Shown here: positions 1 to 8,654 of the stretch, one piece after another
Numbering within the stretch: the stretch's first letter is position 1
How the letters are laid out: the number at the start of each line of letters is the position of its first letter
Source of the DNA: Rubrivivax gelatinosus IL144
GTDB taxonomy: Bacteria > Pseudomonadota > Gammaproteobacteria > Burkholderiales > Burkholderiaceae_C
DNA: 64,000 nucleotides
Direction of reading: 5' to 3'
Assembly: GCF_000284255.1 (NCBI RefSeq)
Contig: NC_017075.1
Span: 3,720,001 to 3,784,000 of the forward strand
The notes under the pieces: generated by a model
Databases searched by the model: none
What the model was told of the DNA's origin: nothing
What the model saw: only the letters and a program-made list of their open reading frames with translations
Position numbers and translations under genes: made by a program

Positions 1-26
1 CCGCGGCCGCCCCGGCGCGGGGGCGA

Positions 27-1280
27 TCAGCGGTAGCGCGCGATGTTCAGCGGCCGCACGTCGATCTCGGGCTGTCGGCCCGAGACGATGTCGGCGATGA
101 CGCGCCCGGTGCCGGCGGCCATCGTCCAGCCCAGCGTGCCGTGGCCGGTGGCCAGCAGCAGGTCGCGCACCGGCGTCTCGCCGACGATCGGCGTGCCGTC
201 GGGCGTCATCGGGCGCAGACCGCACCAGAACTCGGCGCGCGAGACGTCGCCGCCGCGCGGGAACAGGTCGGTGACGACGTGCTCCAGCGTGCGCCGGCGG
301 CCGCCGCGCAGCGTCAGGTCGAAGCCGCCGAGCTCGGCCGTGCCGCCGACGCGGATGCGGTCGCCCAGGCGCGTGACCGCCACCTTGTGCGTCTCGTCCA
401 TGATCGTCGACTCCGGCGCGCCGGCGGTGTCGGTGATCGGCACCGTGATCGAGTAGCCCTTGACCGGGTAGATCGGCAGGCTGAGGCCCAGCGGCTTCAT
501 CCACTGCGGCGAGAAGCTGCCGAGCGCGACGACGACGCGGTCGGCGGTCAGCGTGCCGGCCGTCGTGCGCACCGCCGAGACGCGGCCGCCGCTGACTTCG
601 ACACCCTGCACCGTCGTGTCGAAGCGGAAGCGCACGCCCAGCGCACGCGCCATCTCGGCCAGGCGGTTGGTGAACTTGAAGCAGTCGCCGGTCTCGTCGT
701 TGGGCAGGCGCAGCGCACCGACGAACTTGTCCTTCGTCAGCGCCAGCGCCGGCTCGACCTTGACGAAACCCTCGCGGTCCAGCACCTCGAAGGGCACGCC
801 GTACTGGCGCAGCACCTCGACGTCGCCGCCGATGCCGTCGAGCTGCTTCTGGGTGCGAAACAGCTGCAGCGTGCCCTGGGCGCGGTCGTCGTACTCGATG
901 CCGGTCTCGGCGCGCAGCGCCTTCAGGCAGTCGCGGCTGTACTCGGCGATCGGCACCATGCGGCTCTTGTTGAGCGCATAGGCGCGGGCGTTGCAGTTGG
1001 CCAGCATCGCCATGCCCCAGCGCCACATCTTCGGGTCGAGCAGCGCGCTGACGACCAGCGGCGAGTGCTGCATCAGCATCCACTTGATGGCCTTCACCGG
1101 CACGCCCGGGCCGGCCCAGGGCGAGGAGTAGCCCGGCGAGATCTCGCCGGCGTTGCCGAAGCTCGTTTCCAGCGCCGGGCCGCTCTGGCGGTCGACGACC
1201 TCGACCTCGTGCCCCGACTTCGCGAGGTAGTAAGCCACCGAGGTGCCGATGACACCGCTGCCGAGGACCAGGACCTTCAT
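27..1280 (-). CDS. dadA: D-amino acid dehydrogenase, small subunit type
   Basis: A 417-residue FAD-dependent oxidoreductase of the DAO family that oxidatively deaminates D-amino acids such as D-alanine to 2-oxo acids and passes electrons to the respiratory chain at the inner membrane face. The N-terminus carries the dinucleotide-binding motif GSGVIG at residues 7-12, and the C-terminal [14 protein letters not shown] segment is typical of DadA. The length is close to the roughly 430 residues of the family. The start is the ATG at 1280. The gene is divergent from an MFS carrier across a 229-base spacer. No alanine racemase lies beside it, unlike the enterobacterial dadAX pair, so substrate breadth is open. 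Family assignment is firm. Confidence 0.93.
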   Translation of the reverse strand: MKVLVLGSGVIGTSVAYYLAKSGHEVEVVDRQSGPALETSFGNAGEISPGYSSPWAGPGVPVKAIKWMLMQHSPLVVSALLDPKMWRWGMAMLANCNARAYALNKSRMVPIAEYSRDCLKALRAETGIEYDDRAQGTLQLFRTQKQLDGIGGDVEVLRQYGVPFEVLDREGFVKVEPALALTKDKFVGALRLPNDETGDCFKFTNRLAEMARALGVRFRFDTTVQGVEVSGGRVSAVRTTAGTLTADRVVVALGSFSPQWMKPLGLSLPIYPVKGYSITVPITDTAGAPESTIMDETHKVAVTRLGDRIRVGGTAELGGFDLTLRGGRRRTLEHVVTDLFPRGGDVSRAEFWCGLRPMTPDGTPIVGETPVRDLLLATGHGTLGWTMAAGTGRVIADIVSGRQPEIDVRPLNIARYR

Positions 1281-1509
1281 TCGTCGCTGCCGTTGCCGTT
1301 GAAGTGGCGCACTGTACCCAGCGCCAAGGCGTCGGTTTCACCATAGTTTTCCCGACATCGCCAAACAACTCGCCATTCAAAGCACGATGCACCGAATCGC
1401 CTACAACTGAACCGCCGAAGTGCACGAAGGAACCACGGCGGAGCACGCTCCCCGCCGCGCCGACCGCGACGCCGACATGCCCGGGGCGCTTTGGATACAT
1501 TGCGCCCCC

Positions 1510-2733
1510 ATGACCACCGCCACGACCGCCCCGCGCCTGTCGATGACGCAGGTGCTGCTCTGCGGCGCCGCCATCGTCACCCTCAGCATGGGCATCCGCC
1601 ACGGCTTCGGCCTGTGGCTGCAGCCGATCACGATGGACCGCGGCTGGACCCGCGAGACCTTCGCCTTCGCGCTGGCGGTGCAGAACCTGGCCTGGGGCCT
1701 GGCCGGGCCGGTGGCCGGCATGCTGGCCGACCGCTGGGGCGCCTTCCGCGTGCTGATCGTCGGCGCGGTGCTCTACGCGCTGGGCCTCGTGTCGATGGCG
1801 CTGGCGACCTCGGGGCTGGCTTTCACCGGCGGCGCCGGGCTGCTGATCGGCATCGCGCAGTCGGGCACGACCTACGCGGTGATCTACGGCGTCATCGCGC
1901 GCAACGTCGCGCCCGAGAAGCGCTCCTGGGCGATGGGTGTGGCCGCCGCCGCGGGCTCGTTCGGTCAGTTCCTGATGGTGCCGGTGGAGAACTGGCTGAT
2001 CGGCGGCGTCGGCTGGCAGAACGCGCTGTTCCTGCTCGGCTGCGCGGCGCTGGCCATCGTGCCGCTGGCCTTCGGCCTGAAGGAGCCGGCCGGCGCCGGC
2101 GTGCACACCGGCCCGGCGCAGAGCGTCGGCGCGGCGCTGCGCGAGGCGCTGGGCTACCGCAGCTTCCTGCTGCTGACCGCCGGCTACTTCGTCTGCGGCT
2201 TCCAGGTCGTGTTCATCGGCGTGCACATGCCGGCCTACCTGAAGGACCAGGGCCTGGGCCCCGAGGTCGCGACCACCGCGCTGGCGCTGATCGGCCTGTT
2301 CAACGTCTTCGGCACCTACGCCGCCGGCGTGCTGGGCCAGAAGCTCGCCAAGCGCCACATCCTGGCGGTGATCTACCTGCTGCGCGCCATCGTCATCACG
2401 GTCTTCGTGCTGTCGCCGATCACGACCTGGGGCGTGTACCTGTTCGCCGCGACGATGGGCGTGCTGTGGCTGTCGACGGTGCCGCCGACCAACGCCATCG
2501 TGGCCCAGATCTTCGGCGTGCGTTACATGTCGATGCTCGGTGGCATCGTCTTCCTCAGCCACCAGGTCGGCTCCTTCCTCGGCGTCTGGCTGGGCGGCCG
2601 GCTCTACGACGCGACCGGCAGCTACCAGATCGTCTGGTGGATCGCGGTGGCGCTGGGCGTGTTCGCGGCGATCGTCAACCTGCCGGTGCGCGAGACGGCG
2701 ATCCCGCGCGAGGCGCGCCCGGTGGCGGCATGA
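1510..2733 (+). CDS. MFS transporter
   Basis: A 407-residue major facilitator protein with about twelve hydrophobic segments. The loop after the second segment reads GMLADRWGAFRVL, close to the MFS signature. The ATG at 1510 is chosen because the protein then begins just before the first membrane helix; an open frame upstream adds only hydrophilic residues. Its overall look resembles monocarboxylate/oxalate-type MFS carriers, but the substrate cannot be read from sequence. The stop overlaps the next start by four bases (ATGA), so the next two small genes are probably translated from the same message. Confidence 0.85.
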   Translation: MTTATTAPRLSMTQVLLCGAAIVTLSMGIRHGFGLWLQPITMDRGWTRETFAFALAVQNLAWGLAGPVAGMLADRWGAFRVLIVGAVLYALGLVSMALATSGLAFTGGAGLLIGIAQSGTTYAVIYGVIARNVAPEKRSWAMGVAAAAGSFGQFLMVPVENWLIGGVGWQNALFLLGCAALAIVPLAFGLKEPAGAGVHTGPAQSVGAALREALGYRSFLLLTAGYFVCGFQVVFIGVHMPAYLKDQGLGPEVATTALALIGLFNVFGTYAAGVLGQKLAKRHILAVIYLLRAIVITVFVLSPITTWGVYLFAATMGVLWLSTVPPTNAIVAQIFGVRYMSMLGGIVFLSHQVGSFLGVWLGGRLYDATGSYQIVWWIAVALGVFAAIVNLPVRETAIPREARPVAA

Positions 2734-2852
2734 AGCTCGGCCGCGTGCTCGCCTGGCTGGTGGCGATCGTCGTGCTCGCCGCGGTCTTCCTCGCCTACCG
2801 CCAGCCCGACACGGTGGTCGACTTCGCGACCCGGCTCTGGTCCTGCTTCTGA
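2730..2852 (+). CDS. Single-pass membrane mini-protein
   Basis: A 40-residue reading frame made of one hydrophobic helix (LAWLVAIVVLAAVFLAY) followed by a short polar tail ending WSCF. It starts inside the MFS stop (ATGA), and its own stop overlaps the ATG of the methyltransferase by one base, so it sits exactly between two genes with no spacer. That placement is the main evidence for translation. No family is recognised. It may be an accessory of the MFS carrier or simply a coupling peptide. Confidence 0.6.
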   Translation: MKLGRVLAWLVAIVVLAAVFLAYRQPDTVVDFATRLWSCF

Positions 2853-3400
2853 TGCCCGCGAGCGCGCCGCCGTCGGACTGGCTGCAACGCTGGGCGCAGT
2901 TGCTGCCCGCCGGGGCCCGCGTGCTGGACCTCGCCTGCGGCAGCGGCCGCCACATTCGCTGGCTGGCAGCTCGCGGTTGCGTGGTCACCGGCGTCGACCG
3001 CGACGTGCAGGCGCTGGCGCCGCTGTCGGCCATCGCCGAGACCGTCGTCGCCGACCTCGAGGCCGGCCCCTGGCCGCTGCCCGGGCGGCGCTTCGACGCC
3101 GTGCTGGTGACGAACTACCTCTGGCGGCCGCTGTGGCCGGCGCTGCGCGCGGCGCTCGCCGACGGCGGCGTGCTGATCTACGAAACCTTCGCCCAGGGCC
3201 AGGAAGCCTACGGCCGGCCGTCGCGGCCGGAGTTCCTGCTGGCGCCCGGCGAACTGCTGTCTGCCACCGCAGGCCTGCACGTGCTGGCCTATGAAGACGG
3301 CCTGCTCGACGGGCCGCTGCGGCGCGTGCAACGAATCGTCGCCATCGCGCCGCCCAGCGGCGCGCTCGCCCTCGCCGGAGCGTGCCCGTCTGGCAGCTAA
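2852..3400 (+). CDS. Class I SAM-dependent methyltransferase
   Basis: A 182-residue protein with a compact Rossmann methyltransferase core. Motif I is [11 protein letters not shown] near residue 25, the acidic end of strand 2 is VTGVDRD, and motif IV is [10 protein letters not shown] near residue 84. It resembles the tellurite-resistance-like small methyltransferases, but the substrate is unknown. The start is the ATG overlapping the stop of the upstream mini-protein by one base. The gene lies 34 bases before dapA and may share its message. The last ten residues are low complexity. Confidence 0.8.
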   Translation: MPASAPPSDWLQRWAQLLPAGARVLDLACGSGRHIRWLAARGCVVTGVDRDVQALAPLSAIAETVVADLEAGPWPLPGRRFDAVLVTNYLWRPLWPALRAALADGGVLIYETFAQGQEAYGRPSRPEFLLAPGELLSATAGLHVLAYEDGLLDGPLRRVQRIVAIAPPSGALALAGACPSGS

Positions 3401-3434
3401 AATCCGGCATTTACCGCGGCTACGGCTTAAGCGC

Positions 3435-4316
3435 ATGAAGGCAATTGTTGGCAGCATCGTCGCGCTCGTCACGCCGATGCACCCGGACGGCAGCGTCGAC
3501 TACGACGCCCTGGGCCGGCTCATCGACTGGCACATCGCCGAAGGCACCGACTGCATCGGCGTCGTCGGCACCACCGGCGAATCGGCGACGCTCACGGTGC
3601 CCGAGCACTGCGAGGTGATCCGCTTCTCGGTCGAACGCGCCCAGGGCCGCGTGCCCATCATGGCCGGCGCCGGCGGCAACTCGACCGCCGAGGCGATCGA
3701 GCTGACGCGCTTCGCCAAGGAGGTCGGCGCCGACTGCACGCTGCAGGTCGTGCCCTACTACAACAAACCGTCGCAGGAAGGCATCTACCGCCACTTCCGC
3801 GCGATCGCCGAAGCGGTCGACCTGCCGGTGATGCTCTACAACGTGCCCGGCCGCACGGTCGCGGACATGCTGCCCGAGACCACGCTGCGCGTGGCCCAGG
3901 TGCCCGGCATCTTCGGCATCAAGGAAGCCACCGGCAACATCGAGCGCGCGGCCTGGCTGATCAAGCACGCGCCCGAAGGCTTCTCCATCTATTCCGGCGA
4001 CGACGGCACCGCCGTCGCGCTGATGCTGCTGGGCGGCAAGGGCAACGTCAGCGTCACCGCCAACGTCGCGCCCCGGCTGATGCACGAGATGTGCATTGCG
4101 GCCGTCGAAGGCGACGCGCGCCGCGCGACGGCGATCCACCTGCAGCTGCTGGAACTGCACCGCGCGCTGTTCTGCGAATCCAACCCGGCGCCCACCAAGT
4201 GGGCGCTGCACCGGCTCGGCCGCTGCGGCAACGTGCTGCGGCTGCCGCTGCTGCCCGTCACCGAGGCCGGCCAGGCCACGGTCGACGCCGCGCTCGCCGC
4301 CAGCGGCGTGCTCTGA
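3435..4316 (+). CDS. dapA: 4-hydroxy-tetrahydrodipicolinate synthase
   Basis: A 293-residue class I aldolase that condenses pyruvate with aspartate semialdehyde, the first committed step of lysine and meso-diaminopimelate synthesis in the cytoplasm. It shows [10 protein letters not shown] (substrate-binding threonines), the tyrosine of MLYNVPGRT and the Schiff-base lysine of FGIKEATGN. The length equals E. coli DapA. The ATG at 3435 is chosen because [15 protein letters not shown] is the standard N-terminus. It is followed after 56 bases by bamC, a dapA-bamC order common in proteobacteria. Confidence 0.96.
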   Translation: MKAIVGSIVALVTPMHPDGSVDYDALGRLIDWHIAEGTDCIGVVGTTGESATLTVPEHCEVIRFSVERAQGRVPIMAGAGGNSTAEAIELTRFAKEVGADCTLQVVPYYNKPSQEGIYRHFRAIAEAVDLPVMLYNVPGRTVADMLPETTLRVAQVPGIFGIKEATGNIERAAWLIKHAPEGFSIYSGDDGTAVALMLLGGKGNVSVTANVAPRLMHEMCIAAVEGDARRATAIHLQLLELHRALFCESNPAPTKWALHRLGRCGNVLRLPLLPVTEAGQATVDAALAASGVL

Positions 4317-4372
4317 TCCGTCCATCACCCCGATACGCGCGGCCCCGTCGGGCCGCGCCGGAGACTGCCACC

Positions 4373-5500
4373 GTGAATCGTTTTCCCGTCGTTCCCGCAG
4401 CCCGGACCACCGCGCTCGCCCTTGCCGTCGCGCTGGCCGGCTGCTCGTCGATCGGCGACATGCTCTCGGGCGACAAGGTGGACTACCGCAGCACCAAGGT
4501 GCGCGAGCAGCCGCTGGACGTGCCGCCCGACCTGACCCAGCTCTCCAAGGACAGCCGCTACCAGAGCCAGGGCGGCGTCGTCAGCGCCGCCAACTCGACC
4601 GGCGTGCCCTCGGCCATCGGCGCGCCCGTGGCGGGCGGGCCGGCCGTGGCGCCGACCGCTCGCGGCGACACGCACATCGAGCGCCTGGGCAACGAACGCT
4701 GGCTGGTCGTGCCGATCGCGCCGGAACAGCTGTGGCCGCAGCTCAAGGCCTTCTGGCAGGAGCGCGGCTTCGTCGTCGCCAGCGAAGACCCGCAGACCGG
4801 GATCATGGAGACCGACTGGGCCGAGAACCAGGCCAAGCTGCCGCACGACTTCATCCGCAGCACGATCGGCAAGGTGTTCGGCAACCTGTACGACACCGGC
4901 GAACGCGACCGCTTCCGCATCCGTGTCGAGCGCACCGCCACCGGCAGCGAGGTCTACATCGCACACCGCGGGCTGGAAGAGGTCTACGTCGGCGAGCGCA
5001 AGGAATCGACCGAATGGCGCCCGCGCGCCAGCGACCCCGATCTCGAAGCCGAGATGCTGGCCCGCCTGATGGTCAAGCTGGGCACGCCGGAGACGCAGGC
5101 GCGTGCCGCCATCGCCAACCCGGTGGTGCCGCAATCGCGCGCCCACCTCGTCGACGGCACGCCGGCGACGCTGGAGATCGCCGAAGGCTTCGACCGCGCG
5201 TGGCGCCGTGTCGGCCTGGTGCTCGACCGCACCGGCTTCACCGTCGAGGACCGCGACCGCAGCGCCGGCCTGTACTTCGTGCGCTACATCGACCCGAAGG
5301 ACATCGGCAAGGAAGAACCGGGCTTCTTCTCCAAGCTCTTCGGCAGCAAGGACGCGCCCAAGGGCCCGCAGCGCTACCGCGTGCTGGTCAAGGGCAGCGG
5401 CGACAAGACGACGGTCACCGTGCAGCCGGCCAGCGGCACCGGCTCGGCCGGCGAAGCCGGCGACCGCATCGCCAGCATCCTGGCCACCGAACTGCACTGA
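4373..5500 (+). CDS. bamC: Outer membrane assembly lipoprotein BamC
   Basis: A 375-residue lipoprotein subunit of the Bam complex, which inserts beta-barrel proteins into the outer membrane. A GTG start gives a short signal with lipobox LAGC, followed by the unstructured segment that in E. coli BamC contacts BamD (VDYRSTKVREQPLDVPPDL, near residues 37-55). Two helix-grip domains follow, around residues 105-220 and 245-370. The GTG at 4373 is preferred because the signal peptide begins there. A strong terminator follows the stop. Position directly after dapA supports the call. Confidence 0.93.
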   Translation: MNRFPVVPAARTTALALAVALAGCSSIGDMLSGDKVDYRSTKVREQPLDVPPDLTQLSKDSRYQSQGGVVSAANSTGVPSAIGAPVAGGPAVAPTARGDTHIERLGNERWLVVPIAPEQLWPQLKAFWQERGFVVASEDPQTGIMETDWAENQAKLPHDFIRSTIGKVFGNLYDTGERDRFRIRVERTATGSEVYIAHRGLEEVYVGERKESTEWRPRASDPDLEAEMLARLMVKLGTPETQARAAIANPVVPQSRAHLVDGTPATLEIAEGFDRAWRRVGLVLDRTGFTVEDRDRSAGLYFVRYIDPKDIGKEEPGFFSKLFGSKDAPKGPQRYRVLVKGSGDKTTVTVQPASGTGSAGEAGDRIASILATELH

Positions 5501-5520
5501 GCCGCTCCCGGCACGAAAGA

Positions 5521-5545
5521 AAGGCCGCCCTCGGGCGGCCTTTTT
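5521..5545 (+). terminator. Intrinsic terminator after bamC
   Basis: A GC-rich stem (GGCCGCC/GGCGGCC, tetraloop CTCG) at 5523-5540 is followed by TTTTT. It lies 21 bases after the bamC stop. Confidence 0.9.
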
Positions 5546-5574
5546 GTTGCCCGCGCGTCGGCCGCGCGGGCATG

Positions 5575-5597
5575 AAAAAGCCGCCCGAAGGCGGCTT
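5575..5597 (-). terminator. Intrinsic terminator for the small lipoprotein gene
   Basis: The stem AAGCCGCC/GGCGGCTT with loop CGAA has its T-tract on the minus strand (five A at 5575-5579 on plus). It sits 30 bases beyond the stop of the minus-strand lipoprotein gene and faces the bamC terminator. Confidence 0.85.
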
Positions 5598-5626
5598 GTG
5601 AGCGTTCGAGTCGCTCGGTCTCGCGA

Positions 5627-5818
5627 TTATTGCGAGGCGGCTTCCGAAGCCGGGGCAGCGGCTTCCGACGCGGCTTCGGCCGGGGCCGAGGCAGCTTCCG
5701 AAGCAGCCGGAGCCGGTTCAGCGGCCGGCGGCGGCGGCGGGGGGGTTTCTTCCTTCTTGCCGCAGGCGGCCAGCGCCATCGCGGCGACCAGCGAAGCCAG
5801 AACGATCGACTTGTTCAT
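5627..5818 (-). CDS. Small Ala/Pro/Glu-rich lipoprotein
   Basis: A 63-residue protein. It has a signal peptide ending in lipobox LAAC at residue 19, then GKKEE, a run of six prolines, and a low-complexity tail of repeated SEAAS-like units. After lipidation it would be an acidic, flexible, probably outer-membrane-anchored tail of about 45 residues. No enzymatic domain is present. Similar short lipoproteins are widespread as hypothetical proteins in Burkholderiales. It is monocistronic: its own terminator follows, and the gene upstream is 156 bases away. Confidence 0.75.
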   Translation of the reverse strand: MNKSIVLASLVAAMALAACGKKEETPPPPPPAAEPAPAASEAASAPAEAASEAAAPASEAASQ

Positions 5819-5974
5819 GCGTGTGTCCTCAGGGAATTGTGGGTCGACGGAACCTCAAGGGATGGGGGGTGACCCGACCCGGATCTCGAAACCCACCACC
5901 CCCGAAGACAAGGACGGCTTTCCTGCCTCTCCCATGCCTAGCCCAAAAGTATAGCGCCGAATAGGTGCATTCCC

Positions 5975-6463
5975 CTACAGGCCCAGAGGACGCAGGAAAA
6001 AAGCGGGTTGCGCACGCTCAAGACGACCGTCGAGCGCGTCGCGCCAGCGCTGCGCTTCGACGGCGTCGCGGCCGGCACGGCCACGCCAATGTTCGGCGTC
6101 GCGCAGGTGCACGAAGACGTCGCCGTCGTCGACCAGGACACGCGGCAGCTCGGCCTCGTCGCCCTCGGCCGGCGCCCAGCCCTCGACCGCGTGCGCCCAG
6201 GGCGTGCGCCAGGCGACGAAACGCGGATGGCGGCGCGGCAGCACGCTCCAGTCGGCGGCCAGCAGCAGCAGGCGGCGCTGCGGCAGCTTGAGCCAGGGCA
6301 GCAGGCGCTCGTGCAGCGAGGCGTCGTCCAGCGGCCATTCGGCGAAGTCGGGGTCCGCGCAGACGATGCGGCGCGCGCCGCGCGCGATCGCCGCGTCGAA
6401 GGCGCCCAGGACGGCGCCCTGGAACGCGGCGCGCGAGTCGAGCAAGGCCGAGCCGGCGTTCAT
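5975..6463 (-). CDS. Hypothetical protein coupled to the cupin gene
   Basis: A 162-residue cytoplasmic protein. A central stretch reads RRIVCADPDFAEWPLD, followed by paired hydrophobic strands (RRLLLLAADWS) and a second such pair (LPRVLVDDGDVFVHLRD), suggesting an alpha/beta fold. I do not recognise a catalytic motif; it resembles betaproteobacterial proteins of unknown function that accompany cupin oxygenases, possibly with a phospholipase D-like fold. The ATG overlaps the cupin stop (ATGA), so the two are translationally coupled and probably work together. Confidence 0.7.
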   Translation of the reverse strand: MNAGSALLDSRAAFQGAVLGAFDAAIARGARRIVCADPDFAEWPLDDASLHERLLPWLKLPQRRLLLLAADWSVLPRRHPRFVAWRTPWAHAVEGWAPAEGDEAELPRVLVDDGDVFVHLRDAEHWRGRAGRDAVEAQRWRDALDGRLERAQPAFFLRPLGL

Positions 6464-7590
6464 TGCCCGCCGCGGCGCACCCAGCCGCTCTCGATCCAGC
6501 CGGCGACCGTCTCGCGTGCGCCTTCGCTCAAGCCGGAGCAGTCGCGCGCCGACAGCGCGCGCGTGTCGGCCAGGCGGCGCATCAGGCGCGCATCGCGGCC
6601 GCCGGCGACGAAGGACTCGCCGTTGAGGAAGACGTGGCGCTCGTCGTAGAGCATGCGGCTCTTGGGATCGAGCGCGACGCCGGCGGCCAGGGCCTCGTCG
6701 CCCTCGGCGTGCTCGCCCTCGAACCAGACGCGCGGCTTGGGCTCGCTGAGGATCTCGCCGAGCGCGCGGTCGAGCGCGCCGCGGCGCGACAGCAGGCGCT
6801 CGACGGCGCGGCCGGCGAACTCGCGCAGGCCCGGCGGGATCTCGCCCGGCGCGGCGGTGGCCGGCTGGCGCGGGTCGCGATACAGCGCGCCGTCGCCCAG
6901 TTCGTCGTCTTCGGCCAGGCGCTGCAGCAGCTCGCGCGCGAGGCCGGTCTGCAGCGGCACGCGGAACCCCGCCGACGCCGTCATGCACTCGCCTTCGGCG
7001 ATGCCGTCGTGGCCCCAGCGCGGCGGCAGGTAGAGCATGTCGCCGGGCTCGAGCACCCATTCCTCGGCCGGCTCGAAGTTCTGCAGCAGCCGCACCGGCA
7101 TGTCGGGCACCAGCGTCTCGTCAGCCACCGGGCCGATGCGCCAGCGGCGACGGCCGTGCACCTGGATCAGGAACACATCGTAGGAATCGAGGTGCGGGCC
7201 GACGCCGCCGCCGTCGCTGGCCCAGGACAGCATCAGGTCGTCCAGCCGCGCCTCGGGGATGAAGGCAAAGCGGCGCAGCAGCTCGTGCGCGGCGGGAACG
7301 TGCAGGTCCAGGCCCTGCACCAGCAGCGTCCAGCCGGGGCGCGAGGCCGGCGGCAGCGTGCGGCGCGCGAACGGCCCCTGGCGCAGCGACCAGCGGCTGC
7401 CGTCACGCTGCACCAGGCGCGACTCGACGTCTTCGCTGCCGGCCAGGTCGAACAGCGCGGCGCGCGCCAGCGGCGGCGTCACGCCCGGCAGCGCCTGGCG
7501 CACGAGCAAGGGCTTCTTCTGCCAGTGGCGCCGCATGAAGGCCTGCGGCGAGAGCCCGCCCAGCAGGGCGGTCGGTGCGTTGAGATCCAT
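6460..7590 (-). CDS. JmjC/cupin oxygenase, ribosomal protein uL16 arginine hydroxylase-like
   Basis: A 376-residue member of the ribosomal oxygenase family (E. coli YcfD/RoxA), Fe(II)/2-oxoglutarate enzymes that hydroxylate an arginine of uL16. The cupin core shows the iron-binding HLD near residue 133 and the distal histidine near residue 192 in PPRWGHDG. The N-terminus has the family phrase RRHWQKKPLL, and a C-terminal winged-helix region is present. Length matches the YcfD class of about 373. It is divergent from the SlyD-like gene with 38 bases between starts. The target is inferred from the family only. Confidence 0.85.
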   Translation of the reverse strand: MDLNAPTALLGGLSPQAFMRRHWQKKPLLVRQALPGVTPPLARAALFDLAGSEDVESRLVQRDGSRWSLRQGPFARRTLPPASRPGWTLLVQGLDLHVPAAHELLRRFAFIPEARLDDLMLSWASDGGGVGPHLDSYDVFLIQVHGRRRWRIGPVADETLVPDMPVRLLQNFEPAEEWVLEPGDMLYLPPRWGHDGIAEGECMTASAGFRVPLQTGLARELLQRLAEDDELGDGALYRDPRQPATAAPGEIPPGLREFAGRAVERLLSRRGALDRALGEILSEPKPRVWFEGEHAEGDEALAAGVALDPKSRMLYDERHVFLNGESFVAGGRDARLMRRLADTRALSARDCSGLSEGARETVAGWIESGWVRRGGQ

Positions 7591-7628
7591 GCCCCATTGT
7601 CTCGCGGGCGCTGTGCGATCATCGCCCG

Positions 7629-8150
7629 ATGAACATCGCAGCTCCCTGCGTCGTGAGCCTCACCTGGCTGCTGACCGACGCACAGAACCACGCCATCGAC
7701 GAACTGAAGGAACCGGTCGAGTTCTTCTACGGTGGTGACGACCTGCTCGCCCCGGTCGAGGAAGCGCTGGCCGGCCACGTCGAAGGCGACGAGGTGCGCG
7801 TGCAGCTCGAGCCCGAACAGGCTTTCGGCGACTACAAGAGCGAACTCGTCTGCTTCGAGGACCGCAAGCTCTTCCCCGAGGGCCTGGAGCCCGGCATGGC
7901 CTTCGAAGGCCTGCCGCCGGGCGCGGCGACGCCGGACATGCCGGCCGACACGATCTACGTCGTCACCGAGATCTACCCGTCGCACGTCGTGCTCGACGGC
8001 AACCATCCGCTGGCCGGCATGGCGCTGCGGCTGACGATCCGCGTGCGCACGGTGCGCGAAGCGAGCGAAGAGGAGATCGAGGCCAGCAGCGTCGGCAACA
8101 ACGCCTTCACGGTGCTGGACGCGGCGGCACCGGAGCAGCCGCTGCACTGA
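7629..8150 (+). CDS. FKBP-type peptidyl-prolyl isomerase, SlyD-like
   Basis: A 173-residue protein combining an FKBP fold with an insert-in-flap chaperone domain. The strand-loop VEFFYGGDDLLAPVEEAL and the QAFGDYKSELV segment, followed by the inserted domain and NHPLAGMALRLTIRV, are typical of SlyD. It lacks the His-rich nickel-binding C-tail of enterobacterial SlyD. It would act as a cytoplasmic isomerase and holdase. The convergent gene is dut, and a perfect 10-bp hairpin lies between them. Confidence 0.85.
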   Translation: MNIAAPCVVSLTWLLTDAQNHAIDELKEPVEFFYGGDDLLAPVEEALAGHVEGDEVRVQLEPEQAFGDYKSELVCFEDRKLFPEGLEPGMAFEGLPPGAATPDMPADTIYVVTEIYPSHVVLDGNHPLAGMALRLTIRVRTVREASEEEIEASSVGNNAFTVLDAAAPEQPLH

Positions 8151-8174
8151 CGGGCTGGAGCCCGGCGCTTCGAA

Positions 8175-8198
8175 GACGGCGGCCTGCGGGCCGCCGTC
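8175..8198. terminator. Hairpin between convergent slyD-like gene and dut
   Basis: A perfect 10-bp stem (GACGGCGGCC/GGCCGCCGTC, loop TGCG) sits between two convergent genes. There is only a weak T-run on either side, so a termination role is likely but not proven. Confidence 0.55.
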
Positions 8199-8204
8199 GG
8201 CGTT

Positions 8205-8654
8205 TCAGCGTGTGCCGGTCGAGCCGAAGCCGCCCGCGCCGCGCTCCGACGCGTCGAAGTCCTCGACGACGCGGAAAGTCGCCTGCACCACCGGCACGAC
8301 GACGAGCTGGGCGATGCGCTCGAAGGGCTGCAGCGTGTAGGCCGCGCTGCCGCGGTTCCAGACGCTGACCATCAGCGGGCCCTGGTAGTCGCTGTCGATC
8401 AGGCCGACGAGGTTGCCGAGCACGATGCCGTGTTTGTGGCCCAGGCCCGAGCGCGGCAGGATCACCGCCGCCAGCGACGGGTCGGCGACGTGGATGGCGA
8501 TGCCGGTGGACACCAGCGCGCTGGCGCCGGGCGCCAGCTCCAGCGGCGCGTCCAGGCAGGCGCGCAGGTCCAGGCCGGCGCTGCCGGGCGTCGCGTAGCG
8601 GGGCAGCTGGTCCGCCATGCGCGGGTCCAGCACCTTCAGGTCGATCGTCGTCAT
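8205..8654 (-). CDS. dut: dUTP diphosphatase
   Basis: A 149-residue trimeric dUTPase hydrolysing dUTP to dUMP, which keeps uracil out of DNA and feeds dTMP synthesis. The five family motifs are visible: GSAGLDLRA (1), [10 protein letters not shown] (2), GLIDSDYQG (3), RIAQLVV (4) and the C-terminal [10 protein letters not shown] (5), which closes over the active site. The ATG overlaps the coaBC stop (ATGA). The coaBC-dut order is common in proteobacteria. Confidence 0.97.
   Translation of the reverse strand: MTTIDLKVLDPRMADQLPRYATPGSAGLDLRACLDAPLELAPGASALVSTGIAIHVADPSLAAVILPRSGLGHKHGIVLGNLVGLIDSDYQGPLMVSVWNRGSAAYTLQPFERIAQLVVVPVVQATFRVVEDFDASERGAGGFGSTGTR

Noticed and set aside
1281..1509. 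Possible small gene between dadA and the MFS gene
   Set aside because: Frames here are short and lack ribosome binding sites. The spacer is better explained as the divergent promoter region.
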